Shown here piece by piece: positions 45,535 through 57,199 of a stretch of 64,000 nucleotides of DNA. The position numbers and the translations under genes are program-made. The first letter of the stretch is position 1. The number at the start of each line of letters is the position of its first letter. Source of the stretch: Boswellia sacra. Lineage: Eukaryota; Streptophyta; Magnoliopsida; Sapindales; Burseraceae. The DNA is taken from the NCBI GenBank assembly GCA_013180625.2, contig SNVD02013559.1, positions 558,001-622,000 on the forward strand, given 5' to 3'. The notes below the pieces were generated by a model, which was given only the letters and a program-made list of their open reading frames with translations, did no database searches and had not been told where the DNA came from.

Positions 45535-47031
45535 TTCCTTACCACCCCCCTCAAGTGTGTAGGATATTCGTTCTTTCCTTGGTCACGTAGGTTTCTATCA
45601 TAGGTTCATAAAAGATTTTTTGAAGATAGCCTTGCCCCTACGTAGACTGCTACAAAATGATGTGACCTTTGAATTTGATGACAAATGCAATAAGGCACTT
45701 GAGAAACTAAAGGAACTCTTGACTTCGGCCCTAGTAATCCAACCTGTAAATTGGAATCATCCATTCGAGATCATGTGCAATGCGAGTGACTATGTTGTGG
45801 GTGCTGTCTTGGGTCAATGAATTGGCAAAATTCCACATGCCATTTACTATACATCTTGGACTTTCAATGATGCTTAGCTTAACTATTCCACAACTGAGAA
45901 AAAGCTATTAGCGATTATTTTTGCTTTAGAAAAGTTTTGTTCTTATTTGATTGATACTAAAGTAACCATTTATTCTGATCATGCAACCTTGAGGTACTTG
46001 CTCACAAAGAAAGGTGCTCAACCAAGGCTTATCAGGTGGATACTCCTCGTACAAGAATTTGACTTGGAGATCAAAGATAAGAGGGGAAGTGAAAACTTAG
46101 TTACAAACCATCTTAGTCTCCTTGTCTATGATGAGGAAGCACTTCCATTACAAGAAAGTTTTCCATATAAAAAATTACTGTCTCTAAGTGTAGTAGCCCC
46201 TTGGTATGCAGATATTGCCAACTACGTAGTTATGAAGAAGCTACCAGATGACTTGACTCAAGCTCAAAGAGACAAGATGAAAAACATTGCCAAGCACTAC
46301 ATATAGGGTGATTCATGCTTATGGAAGCATTGTTCTGACCAAGTGATAAGAAGGTGTGTTTCTGAATCTAAAATTAATTCAATTTTAACCTTTTATCATT
46401 CATATGCATGTGGAGGTCACTTTAGACCAACCCCTCAAAGTTCTCGATTATGGATTCTACTGGTCATCATTGTTCAAAGATGCATATCTCTTTTGCAAAG
46501 CTTGTGAGTGTTGTCAAAGGACAGGTAATTTAAGTGCCAAAAATAAAATGCCACAAGCCTCTATATTTATTATTGAAATTTTTATTGTGTATGGTTTGAT
46601 TTCAGGGGTCCTTTTTCTTTATCTTTGGTAATGTTTACATTATACTTGTTGTGGATTATGTTTCTAAATGGGTGGAAGCAAAAACTATGAGAACTAACGA
46701 TTCTAAAGTTGTTATTGATTCGTGAAATCTAAAATTTTGCCAAGATTTGGAGCACCAAGAGCCATAATTAGCAATAGAGGAACACACTTTTGCAATAGAT
46801 CATTTAAAGCCTTGCTCGAGAAATGCAACATCTCTCACAAGGTGTCTACTGCATATCATCTATAAATTAGTGGTGAAGTTGAAGTTTAAAATCAAGAAGT
46901 CCAGTCTATCCTCGAGAAGACAGTGAATCCAAACAGAAAATATTGGAGCCTATGACCTGATGATGCACTATGAGCATACCGGACTGCTTACAAGGCACAT
47001 ATTGGTATGTCTCCATATAGGTTAGTCTATG
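45535..47031 (+). pseudogene. Athila RT end-RNase H-integrase core, copy 2 of the tandem duplication
   Basis: Repeats copy 1 with an offset of exactly 1,497 bases (for example reading frames 44450-44809 and 45947-46306 match). By eye the copies are nearly identical, with long stretches, such as 46080-46306, showing no difference. It continues past the unit into [18 protein letters not shown], the authentic integrase continuation, so the unit boundary falls at GTCTAT. Confidence 0.9.
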
Positions 47032-47520
47032 GTAAGCCATGCCACCTTCCAATAGAGCTCGAACACAGAGCATGATGGACAGTAAAGCTTTGTAACATGG
47101 AGATGAACACTGTCGGTGAGCAAAGAAAGCCTCAATTATAGGAATTGGAAGAACTTAGAAATGATGCCTATGAGAATTCAAAATTTTAAGGAGAGAGCTA
47201 AGGCATTTCATGAGAAGATGATCCCTAGGAAGAATTTTAAAGTAGGATAGAAATTTCTTTTATTTCATTCTCGCCTCAAGTTATTTTCAAGTAAATTATG
47301 CTCACGATGGGTTGGGCCCTTTGTTATTACTGATGTCTTTTCTCATGGTGCAGTGGAAATCCAAAGCTTAAAAACTGGCAAAGTATTCAAGGTGAATGGA
47401 CCCAGGTTGAAGCCTTACTATGAAAATTCAGTGATACAAGACATCGAGGAGGTACCACTCTACGAGCCAACTTATCTTGATAGGTGAAGGTAGGTAACGT
47501 CAGGCTGAGGATGTTAAACC
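47032..47520 (+). pseudogene. Athila integrase C-terminal region
   Basis: [14 protein letters not shown], then degraded sequence, then [40 protein letters not shown] and [19 protein letters not shown], the usual end of Athila pol. Stops are scattered. Confidence 0.85.
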
Positions 47521-50500
47521 AAGCACTTATTGGGAGGTAACCCAATGTTTTGAAAAATAAAAAATAATAATTAAAAAAAAAGAAGAAAAGAAGGTAGTAA
47601 TGACCAATTTTCATGTCTCGAGGAGATTCCTCCTGTGGGATCTATCCATCATAATTGATCAGGTTTTATCTTTATTTGTTATCTGTCTCATTTGCTTTGT
47701 TATTTGTTTTTTACTTTTGTTTGCTATTGTGTTTTCATTTCCTTTATTTGTCTTTATTTTATTTTATTTTGTTTAATTTGATTTTTTTGTGCTTTACGCT
47801 CATTTGCACAATAGCTTGAGGGATACACCCAAATGAGAACTGAAACCATTGCCTAAAAGGTTGAAGCATGCATATCTTGGAGAAGAACATACTCAAATGC
47901 ATTATCGGTAATATCTTTCCTTTTTTTCCTCTTCAATGGATATTGATATCTTTTTGTCAAACCTTCGTAAACATTTCCCTTGACTTCCTCAAAATTTTGT
48001 GTTCAAAATTTATAAAGTACAGTTGACTAAACTTTGGATGTTGGTGCTTTTAAACATGCCTGCGGATATCCGATGGCTTGTTGAAGCCAAGGTAATATTA
48101 TTTAGTAAACCTGATATTAATTTTACAATATAAATGCCTGGTCGAGGGAAGAGCTATTACATCAAAAGGTAAAGAGTAAAGAGGTTACAAGTATGTTATA
48201 AATTTGCTAGATGGAATTGTAAGCAGAGTTGTCGGTCATTAGGTTTTGTGTCTTGGAATAGAGAAGATAAACTTACATTCATTAAGAATGGTTTGAGTAT
48301 TAAGTCTTTAGATAATATTTTACTAACTCTTGAGTTACATTTTTATGAACTTGTTCACCGTGAATTGCTTAATCCATGGACACAATTTCGTGATGAACTA
48401 CAACATTATAGTCTAGGGAATCTAACTAAAAAAGATCATGTTTGCTAGTTTATAAGAAAACTAGATAGGAAGCATATTCCCAACTCATAGAAAGCGTTTC
48501 AGCCGTAGATGTAAAACCAAAGAAAGATGTGAGCCACAATCACAACTACTTATATATTTGAATGTGTGTTATTAATGTTGAAAATTATTTTTCTTGTTTT
48601 GTTTGCTTTGATTATTATTATTGTCTTGGTGTTGTTGTTGTTTGTTGATTTTGTTTGTTTTAATTTCAAGTTTTCTTTTTGACAAACTAGACAACTACCA
48701 ACAGTATAAGCATACATGGGAGACAAGTGTGGGGGTTTTGTCAACCCTCACCGAAAGCATATTTCAATTTTTCAAATCTTGGGGCGATAATTATGCACCG
48801 AGCAACCCCCACCAAAAATAAGTCCCCATGTGTCAAATCTGAGAACATTACATGTGTATCCATCCATTCTCCATATTTTCAAATTTCATTCTTATAACAT
48901 CTTTTAACCTTGAGAAAACACAACACCTAACTTTCATCATTGTCTTACACATGGTTAAAGTGCATGTAGAAATAGAGAAAACACCAATTCAATAATTTCA
49001 AAATATATGTGTATTTTGTGGATCTTAATTTGGTAAAGATAGAGAGTTTGTAGCAGTAGCTATTGATCTTGACAGTGTATTAGCTAAGAGGTATATCATT
49101 TGGTTTATAGAGGGGGTAGCCTTGGGTTAATGGGGTGTGTGTCAACAGCTGTAGCCTTAGGAGGGCGTCAAGTTCTCGACATTATCCCTAAACTATTAGT
49201 TGTATGACATATCATAGGCAACACAATGGGGGAAGAGTTACAAGTATCAAGCACGCATGAGAGTATTACACATATGCTTTTTAACTCGATGCATTTATAG
49301 CTTTGCCGAGTGGTTATGGTACATTAGAGGAAGTGTTTCAAATCACCTCCTAGGCACAGCTAAACATCCATCGATAACCGATTGGTTTGTTAATGTCAAT
49401 AATTTTTTTGATGATTTGTTTTCTTTTCTTGATCAAGTTGTATAACAAAACTTCATCTCACATTCAACAAGGCAAATCCTCGTTACAGCTTCAACTGCAA
49501 CGAAGTTGATTAACAAACTACAAGAGTTCGTCCATTCACCTGATCCAACAACATCTCAAATAGATTAGTTTACAGAAGGTAGTAAAAGGCGTAAATTGGG
49601 TTTGACGCTCCATCTATAATCTTTATCTACTGGTTTGCTTCACTTTTGTTTGGTTTCTTTTTATTGTGTTTATTTGAGATTTTTCAGGTTATTTCTTTTG
49701 ACTTTTACTCTAGGTAATATTTTCTATTCTAGCCTTGTAGAGTGGTGCCTCAAAAAGTTCAACTTCTCTTGAAACGCATTCCGGATCTCTTGATCCATAA
49801 TGGCTGAATAAAAGGGCTAACTTTTAAACTTTTGAGACCCATTCTTAACTAACTTGTTCTTGTTTTACTGATTGTTGGATTTTGTTATTTTGTGAGTAAG
49901 TTTAGTTTTATGTAATTTAAACTTGTTATGTGTTTTTGTCTTTATTAGGTCCGATTCAAAAAAAAAAAGTTGTGAAAAAATTGAGAATGGCAGAAAATGG
50001 GGTTTCTTTAACCCTTCAAACGCATTCTACCAAAAAAAATTTGTAGTTTGTTTGTTTAAAGTGTCTTGTATTTTTTTTTCATTCATAATAAAGGTATATC
50101 AGCTGGAAACATTAAGTCTGCGGGCTACTGGTCTTAGGGATTGTTGAAACATACAATCCTAGGGATTGTTGAAACATACAATCTTGACTCAGGTCTAACA
50201 ATGCCACATACCTTTTTTCTTGCATTTTGTGGGTCGATGAGAAGGCAATGATTGAATTGAGAATAACTCTTGAAAAATGATAAATGACGCATAGATATTT
50301 GTGCTTGAACTATTTATTAGTTTTTGCTTTGCTTTTGATTCCTTGGACAATATTCAGCACTTGGCCATTATCACTAAGTTATTTGTTTACTTAGAGAAGT
50401 TTATGCAATTTAAGTGTTTCTTAATATTTCAATGAATTCTAAAACTTGTTTAACGGTCACTTGAGACGAAATCCTAGACTGTACAATATTAGGGAAATGA

Positions 50501-51530
50501 TTTAGGCCATCTCTGGACCATTTGAGCCTTCTTAGCCAACCCTGTATGAAATTGATCCTTAGTTACCCCTTTGAGCCAATTTATGCCTTTTTCCTTGTTA
50601 ACTCACTAAAAGATTTTCTAACCTCAAGCTAATTTTTTCAAATAGTTTATCCCTTACCTATGAGCATGTAGATCATTCATGATTACATTTTGAGCAATGA
50701 AAGTGAGTTCTATTGTGTTTGTTAAAAAAAAAAGAAAAAAGAAAAAAAAAACTATACTTATCTTCTATGTGCTTAAACATCGAGGACAATGTGTTGTTTA
50801 AGTGTGGGAGAGGGGTAGTTGAAAAAGAAATGAGAAAAAAACAAAAAAAAAAAGAAGAGAAGGAGAAAAAGAAGATATCTATGCCCTTGAGTGCTCCTAA
50901 AAGGATTGAAACAACTAAGTGTGGGGGTGTAGTTTCTTTTGTCTTATAAAGAAAGAAAAAAAGAGAGAGATCGAGTGTTGTAAATAAGCTTCGGGGAGTC
51001 ACCTAGTGAATTGAAATGAATTTATGTTATAGGGTTGAGCTCTATATAGTCTTACATGATTTATGTGTTTGTGGGTTATTTGAGTCAAATTATTATCTTT
51101 TATCATACTTTCACCCAAGCCAAATGTTACAAGCTTAATAAAGCCATACTTGATCGTTAGTATTGTGCTTGTCGACATTAGTGGAAAGTCAGCTGAAAAG
51201 CAGGCCTATGCAATTCATTTATACTCACATCTTCTCTATTGAATATGATTCATTTTTATGTAGAAACTCGTATGGATTACAAGTGATTAGATGAGAATGG
51301 CTCTACAGACACACACTTGAGGAATTGAAGTGGAGCGAAACTAATCTATGAGATGAAATTCATGATCAAGTGTATAATTTTGAAGTTTTCCTTGGGTTAT
51401 AATTAAGCGCAATCTTTGAGGCCTATTTGCAAGTTGAAGCATTTGTGTGTTTTGATTTTTTTTGTGATTCTGTTTAGATTTTGTTTTGTTTTCATATTGT
51501 TTTACTTGCTCGAGGACTAGCAAAGTTTAA
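47521..51530 (+). other. Athila 3' region, mostly noncoding, possible env-like remnant
   Basis: Plant Athila elements often carry an env-like ORF here. Candidate remnants: 48050-48450 (SWNREDKLTFIKNGLSIKS, LLTLELHFYELVHRELLNPW) and 49257-49600 (HLLGTAKHPSITDWFVNVNN, FFDDLFSFLDQVV, KLINKLQEFVHSP). I cannot identify them by family. 49650-50690 holds nothing recognisable. 50720-50960 is A-rich purine sequence with TAAGTGTGGGAG and TAAGTGTGGGGG, copies of the polypurine-like motif found before the 3' LTR. Confidence 0.5.
50728..50890 (+). repeat. A/G-rich low-complexity tracts
   Basis: Two stretches of AAAAAGAAAAAA-type sequence (about 50728-50750 and 50823-50872), flanking a TAAGTGTGGGAGAGG motif. 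Confidence 0.8.
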
Positions 51531-51543
51531 GTGTGGGGGAATT
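51531..51543 (+). other. Polypurine tract of the Athila element
   Basis: GTGTGGGGGAATT directly before the 3' LTR, preceded by CGAGGACTAGCAAAGTTTAA, a context common before Athila 3' LTRs. Confidence 0.85.
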
Positions 51544-52958
51544 TGATAGGTATCTATTTATCTATTGATATATTATTTTCATATCAATTCATCTACGTTT
51601 CCTTGGTATTTTTATGTTTGTGTGTGGTTTTGACGTTTGTAGGAGTTTTGGAGGAGTTTGCACCAAATGGAGTAAAACCTTTCATTTTCACCTTTGCCAG
51701 TTAAACACATTCTCAGATTTAATTGTATTGATGTACAATGAACCAGATGATGCGCTATACATCATTGGAAAGCTCTAGAAGTCTAGTTTCTAGAGAAATT
51801 TACGATTCATGAATCCATATAGTGTACCAGAAGTTATTATTAAAATGGTGAGTAGTATGGAATTGTAATTTTATAAATCACTGTAGCATGTTATTATTCA
51901 CAGCATTGTCGCAGGGTTACTAAAGTAGAGTATGTACACATATTTTAGGGTTTTATTTTCAAAGGAAGAAGGGGGAGAACGAGTTGGAGGCTACCTTTCT
52001 TGATTTCTGACATATCTTGGAGTTCTTGAAGGAGAAAGAATGCTTGAAAATAGGAGGAACTATAATCCTAAAGAGATTCATCTACCGAGGATATTCTCAA
52101 TGGATTTGCTAAGTGTTTCCTTTCCTTTTCATTTTTTGGAATTTCTCTATGTTTTATTATATTTATGTTATGTTTGAACATGTGTAAATAAATATGATTT
52201 GGTTGAGGGTGATTTCAAAGTCCTAGATATGGTTTTTGTGAGTTGATTATTCAAGAAATTATTATCCAATTCTCTAACTGAAGTTGCCTGTATTTTTCAA
52301 TATTCGATGCTTATGATTGCTTGCTGATTTTATTTAGGTGACCAACTAAATAGAATATGGTTGTTGTCTATTGCTAGACTAGAAATCTTGGTCCGTAATT
52401 GTCTTGAATTTTTAATTGCTAGTAGCAAAACTGTGATCAGAGATTGCAATTAGAGAATATGAAGTAAGTTAAATAATCTGAGCTCGTATGTTTATTGCTT
52501 CAATCAACCTATCTTTCTTATCGTAATGTTTTCATTGAATTAAATTTAGAGAGCTTGTTCTAGCTTGTTTAATGGATACAGATTAGTTTGTTTTATTTAA
52601 CGACAAAGTAAGGAAATATTGGGGTAATAGAGCTTGTTGTTATCTACAGTTGATAATTTCAATGTTATAATTTGATGACAATTCTATAGTTGATTCGTAA
52701 ATTCATATCTTATGGTGGAGAATGATCCTTTAACCAAGTTTCTCCCAATTATTATTTCTCACTTCATTTAACTTTTTGTTGCGTTATTCTTCATTTGCAT
52801 TATATTTCATTTAGTTAATGAATCAACGAAACCCCCCATTTATTTTATTGTGCTATCTAATAACAAATTTAATTAGAAACAATCCTCGTGGGAGCGATAT
52901 CTTACTCATCACTTTATTACTTATGCGACTAGTATACTTTCTAGTTTTGAATGCATCA
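51544..52958 (+). repeat. 3' LTR of the Athila element
   Basis: 1,415 bases, paired with 39149-40510; slightly longer through small insertions (for example near 52140-52170 and 52690). Confidence 0.93.
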
Positions 52959-52963
52959 AGTCT

Positions 52964-53882
52964 TCTTCAGTTGCTTGATCTCTTGATCCTCTTCTTCTTT
53001 GGCTTCCTCCTTGGCAACTTCTTTGCCCTTCTCAACTATCTTATCAGCTGATTCCTCTTTTTCTCTCTCGTGGTAAAATCTACCACTCCTTGTCACTCCT
53101 TGGACATGTTTCTCCCTTATGTATTTCTTCCTCAACTCTCACCCCTTCTTCTTCATGACTACTAAGGTCGGTCAGGCCAGAAGTTTGGAAGGGGTATTGA
53201 CTTTAGGGATATCATCCTAAATCCCCATAACTCTTACTTCTTTACATCTTCTGGGCAATCTCTCTCTCCTTTCAAGACTCTAAACTTACTTCATTTTCCT
53301 AGCTTCATTACCCTTCTTCACCTTGACTTTCCTAGATGGTGGGTCTTTTCTAGTCCTTTTTCTAGCCATCCACTTCTTGGCAAAGGAGCTTGATGGTGTG
53401 GACTTCTTCTTAATAGGTTTCATTTTAGCTTCTTTTTCTTCTTCTTATGGGTTTTCCTTTTCTTGATCACTAAGGTTCACAGGTTCAGGTTCTAGGCTTC
53501 GCTTGACTCCCTTCACTACAATATTAGTCCATCCATTATTCTTAGTGTGAATTTTGGCTACCAAAGGAAGGGGTTCATCTTCCACCCTCAATAATCTCTT
53601 TACGTTCTTCGACCTTGGACTCTTCAGCCTTGGGCTCTTCCACCTTTGGGCTTCTTCTTCAAAACCACCTTTCTAGTGGACAGTTCTAGCTTGAATTTCT
53701 CTCTTCTCTTGGCTCTCTTAACCCTACTCGATCTACTTTCTTCAAAAGAGTTCATGACTTACTTTTCAGTCAAGCCTGACCCAATCATATTAGTTGACGA
53801 ACGAGGCACCCGATTGTAATTGAGCAATGGATTGCTCCTTGTATTGGGGTCATATGTCTCTGGGTCAAGAATTTAGCCTTTG
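52964..53882 (-). pseudogene. Tat gag-protease linker, Lys/Glu-rich
   Basis: On the minus strand, immediately right of the Athila insertion, reads EESADKIVEKGKEVAKEEAK and EEEDQEIKQLKKT, joining across the insertion to the protease N-terminus at 39148. Further upstream is highly charged low-complexity sequence. No domain. Confidence 0.6.
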
Positions 53883-54903
53883 TCAATCAAATCTTGAATT
53901 GTCATGACGAAGGCAAGTGTAGTCATCAGTCTTGTGATCGGTTACTTGATGGAATTCACATTTCTTATGGAGCCTCCAATTCCTTGGTAGTGGATTTGAA
54001 AGCTCTCTTGGTGGCAATGGCTGTAAAATCCCTTCGGCTCTCAACTTTGCAAAGATTTTCGAAAGTGGCCTTCCCAAATGACTGAATCTTCTTTGTGGGG
54101 TAATCGCCTTCACCTCTACATGCTTCGTGTTAGGACCACTAGGTTGATGATACTGCCCTTGACTTCTTTGAGGGTAGCTATAATTACTTCTCTTCTACCT
54201 GGATTTCAATTCTTTTATTTAGATATTTGACTCATATAAGTCTTTAAATGTTCTGATAAGAAAACCCGTCAGTCTACCGTTGATGAAACAATGGGCTCTA
54301 CTAATCACCATGCAAACCTGGTCCTTCTCTACAGGTATGGTGGTCATTTTGGCAGCCTTGGCCCTCTAATGGACTGAATACTCTGAAAAAGTCTTGTTAG
54401 GCTTTTGCCTCATCATCTCCAAATCTCTCAAGGTTACCCCCAGTTGGGTATTATGGCAATACTGATCTACAAATTGTTGGGAAAGCTCCTCCCAATCTTC
54501 TCAAACTCTCTTTGGAAGGTCATGATACCAATGCTACCATATCGTCTTCTAAGGATAGCATGAAGTATTTCAATATATGCTCTTTCGTCAAAGGAGTAGT
54601 AGCCATGATGGCTTTATAGTACCTCAAATGTATCTTGGGATTCCCCTCTCCGTTGAATTTAGGCAAGTCCGGTAAACAAAATTTTGGAGGCAAGTCTTGA
54701 TGTCCCATAAGTAGAATGTAATCTAGGTCTTTAACCCCCTTTAGCCCCTTCTTATTCAAGAGAGATTGGACCTTTTTCGTGTCCTTGGCCAGTTGCCTAA
54801 CCAATTCAGGTTCTTCTAGATTGATTGGGCTTTTTTCTTTATTTCTGCGTTGGCTAGTCTCACCATAACCATCACTATTACCTTCGGGTGGTGGTTTATT
54901 CAT
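53883..54903 (-). pseudogene. Tat gag relic
   Basis: The N-terminal block 54903-54520 includes LDYILLMGHQDLPPKFCLPD, LPKFNGEGNPKIHLRYYKAI and HILKYFMLSLEDDMVALVS. Reading on: WYHDLPKRV, SQQFVDQYCHNTQLGVTLRD. The C-terminal piece (54113-53883) has KCEFHQVTDHKTDDYTCLRH, the Cys/His pattern typical of Tat gag. Stops near 54495, 54370 and 54190 break the frame. Confidence 0.87.
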
Positions 54904-55654
54904 GCAGTTAGGCCCATTTTGGAGTGCTTCAACAAGTTGGCCACTTGTTGTTGGAGTTCAGTCATGTAAGCTCTTAATTGGGCTACTTCAGCATTTTTTT
55001 TATTAGGTGTAGCCATTTTATCAATTGGTTCTTCTTGCCTTGTCAAACGACCAACTCGTCTAAGCCAAGCTATGAAGACTACAAAACAACGGTGTTAATG
55101 CCATGCATGCATGCATATATGCATGATATGCTCAAAGGCATAGACACGCTTTCAACCTTCTAATCTTATTCCTCCCACACACGTGAGGTCGAGTCTCTTT
55201 CCCTAGGATTTTTGGCCTCATTCCCAAGACATCATCATGGGATGTGGAATGTAAGATTCTCTCTCCTAATTCTAACATTCATGTTTATGTTGGATTCTTC
55301 ATGATTATCATAACATGCTTTTTTAAACGCCATGATAACCTTAAGTTGTGGCACATGTCCCTATTTTATTCTTATGGGTGACTTGATATATGGCGTTCAC
55401 TGGTTGTTCCATGATGTTTTGAGTTGGTGTTATTCTAATCATGGGAATTTAAATATACACACATGCAATTCAACATAGGTTTTGGATATTCCTCCTATTG
55501 GAAATTTCTAGAGTCATCTATATAGGCTTAAGTCTCAAGAGTCTAATAGATTAGGCTCCTTTGAGCAAGAGATGCCCCCTTGAGCCAATCCCTTTCTATA
55601 CCAAGTTAATGGTACTTGCTTAAAGGTAGTAACACTAACATGAGTCGTCTAGGG
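54904..55654 (-). other. Tat 5' untranslated region, part next to gag
   Basis: No gene. Contains the alternating ATGCATGCAT run near 55099-55125. The element's leader is split by the solo LTR at 55655 and continues at 57025-57189. Confidence 0.5.
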
Positions 55655-57024
55655 TGATGAACACTTAAATATGTATGTTTAATAAGAGTTTAGTTCATCA
55701 TATTGCATTAATAGTGTCATTAAATTCCTCAACTTAAGCATATTTATAGTCTTTGCAACTTTGGAATTAACTTCCTCTTAATTTTGATTTTATTACAGGT
55801 TCGGTTAAATGGGCATAACTCTCTATTTATAGATTAGAATGGTGCAAATCTTAATGTTTTGAAAAGATGATTAAATTATCTACAAGATTGTATTTCAGGA
55901 GCATCATCAAATTCGATCTCTTAGTGGACCAAAAATGGGCTTGAAGTGAACCCATCTGTAGTTTCGACCCAGCCTGACCATGCCTCAGTATTTTGACCAT
56001 ATCTCTCAGAATACGTATCCAAATCGTATGAATCAAGATGTTCTAGAAATCTGAGAGAAATATCTACGACTTTCATGAAGACATGTGATTAAAATTCACA
56101 ATAATTCAAGGTCAAAATTGGTGGTCAAATTCGGTTCACCTAATTACCCCAATTGTCAAAGTTGGTGCATCTAATATTTGACAATTATTCCTTTGTAATT
56201 TGATAAGTTTGCCCCTCAATGTATCTATAAATAGAGGTGCCTTGTGACCCATTGGGGGCATCTTGGCCTTTGCTGGGATCTTGTATTGTGTTTCTCTCTT
56301 GTTTTAATGTTATTAATGAATTTCTTTTTTCTTGCATTTTCTTTTCTTTCTCTTATAATGTCTTTCTAATTTCTCTTTTGCTAAGGTGAAAGGGTGAAAC
56401 CCTTGATATAAGAGTAAGGATTCTCTAACCCTTAATATGTGCTTAATAATCATAATCTTATGTTGTTTATATGATTTATATTTATTTTCTTAATCAATCT
56501 TGACACCACTCGTAAAGTGGAGGTCTTGACCCATTGTCGACAATCCTTGGCACATCAAATGCTTGGATCCTTTCTAGATGTTTTATGGTTCTTCCTTACC
56601 AACATGAATCTAGTTAGGAACCTTGATTTGTTGTAGACATATGGAGATTGGCACATTGGGTGCTTGAACCCATTTACGAGAAGTGGTATAAATATTGGTA
56701 ACGAAGCAAATATAATTCATATAACTAAAACGGGTTGTTTATCCTTATTTGAATATCAAGGGCGGATCCCCTAACCTTAGCTCTCATTATTATTGTGTGA
56801 ATTTCTCTTGTGTTATTCTTATTTATTGTTTAAGAATTTGTTCTTTACTCATACTTGTTGATATTATCTTGCCATCCCTTTGAATCATCCATATCATATT
56901 TGTTTACTTTATAGCTTGTAGCGCTAAAATTTCCTTCCTCGTGGATCGACCCCGGTCTCACCGGGTTTATTACTTCGACACTACACTCCTATACTTGGGA
57001 GACAATCCTTTTTCAGATGTGTCA
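55655..57024 (+). mobile_element. Solo LTR of another Ty3/gypsy element, inserted in the Tat leader
   Basis: 1,370 bases, starts TGATGAACACTTAAATATG and ends TTTTTCAGATGTGTCA, flanked by perfect 5-bp duplications TAGGG (55650-55654 and 57025-57029). It has a TATA box and the phrase GGATCGACCCCGG...GGGTTTATTACTTCGACA near its end, which I know from Athila/Tat-type LTRs. No internal sequence remains, so LTR-LTR recombination is inferred. It is distinct in sequence from the Athila LTR at 39149. Confidence 0.85.
56226..56234 (+). promoter_or_regulatory. TATA box of the solo LTR
   Basis: TATAAATAG within GTATCTATAAATAGAGG, about 570 bases into the LTR; supports plus orientation. Confidence 0.6.
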
Positions 57025-57189
57025 TAGGGGTCGAATGGAGCCAAAGAATTCTCATGTGAATGTCACACGGCTAGTTTAGGTAATTCGTGCTCGTTGTGTG
57101 CAAAAGTGTAATGATGCAAGGACTCATTCTATCAACACGAGGTACTAGAATTTGGTATTCTCATCAAAATAACTTCTCTTATTTCTATT

Positions 57190-57199
57190 GGAGTTGCCA
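57190..57199 (-). other. Primer binding site of the Tat element, tRNA-Arg-like
   Basis: The minus strand reads TGGCAACTCCAATAG one base after the LTR end (TTCATA), close to the TGGCGACTCC-type site used by Ogre/Tat elements, with one G-to-A change. Confidence 0.7.

Larger units (their letters stand above)
39149..52958 (+). mobile_element. Athila-lineage Ty3/gypsy retrotransposon inserted in the Tat element
   Basis: LTRs 39149-40510 (TGAGAGGTGTC...GCATCA) and 51544-52958 (TGATAGGTATC...GCATCA). Flanks AGCCT (39144-39148) and AGTCT (52959-52963) form a 5-bp target duplication with one transition. The primer site TGGCACCGTTGCCGAGG matches the tRNA-Asp type used by Athila; gag is unmistakably Athila. 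Order: gag, protease, RT, a 1,497-bp tandem duplication of RT/RNase H-integrase, integrase C-terminus, then 4 kb mostly noncoding, and a polypurine tract. Full length is 13.8 kb including the duplication. Non-functional. Confidence 0.93.

Noticed and set aside
50673..51002. 109-codon Phe/Ser-rich minus-strand ORF
   Set aside because: Complement of A/G-rich low-complexity tracts in the Athila 3' region.
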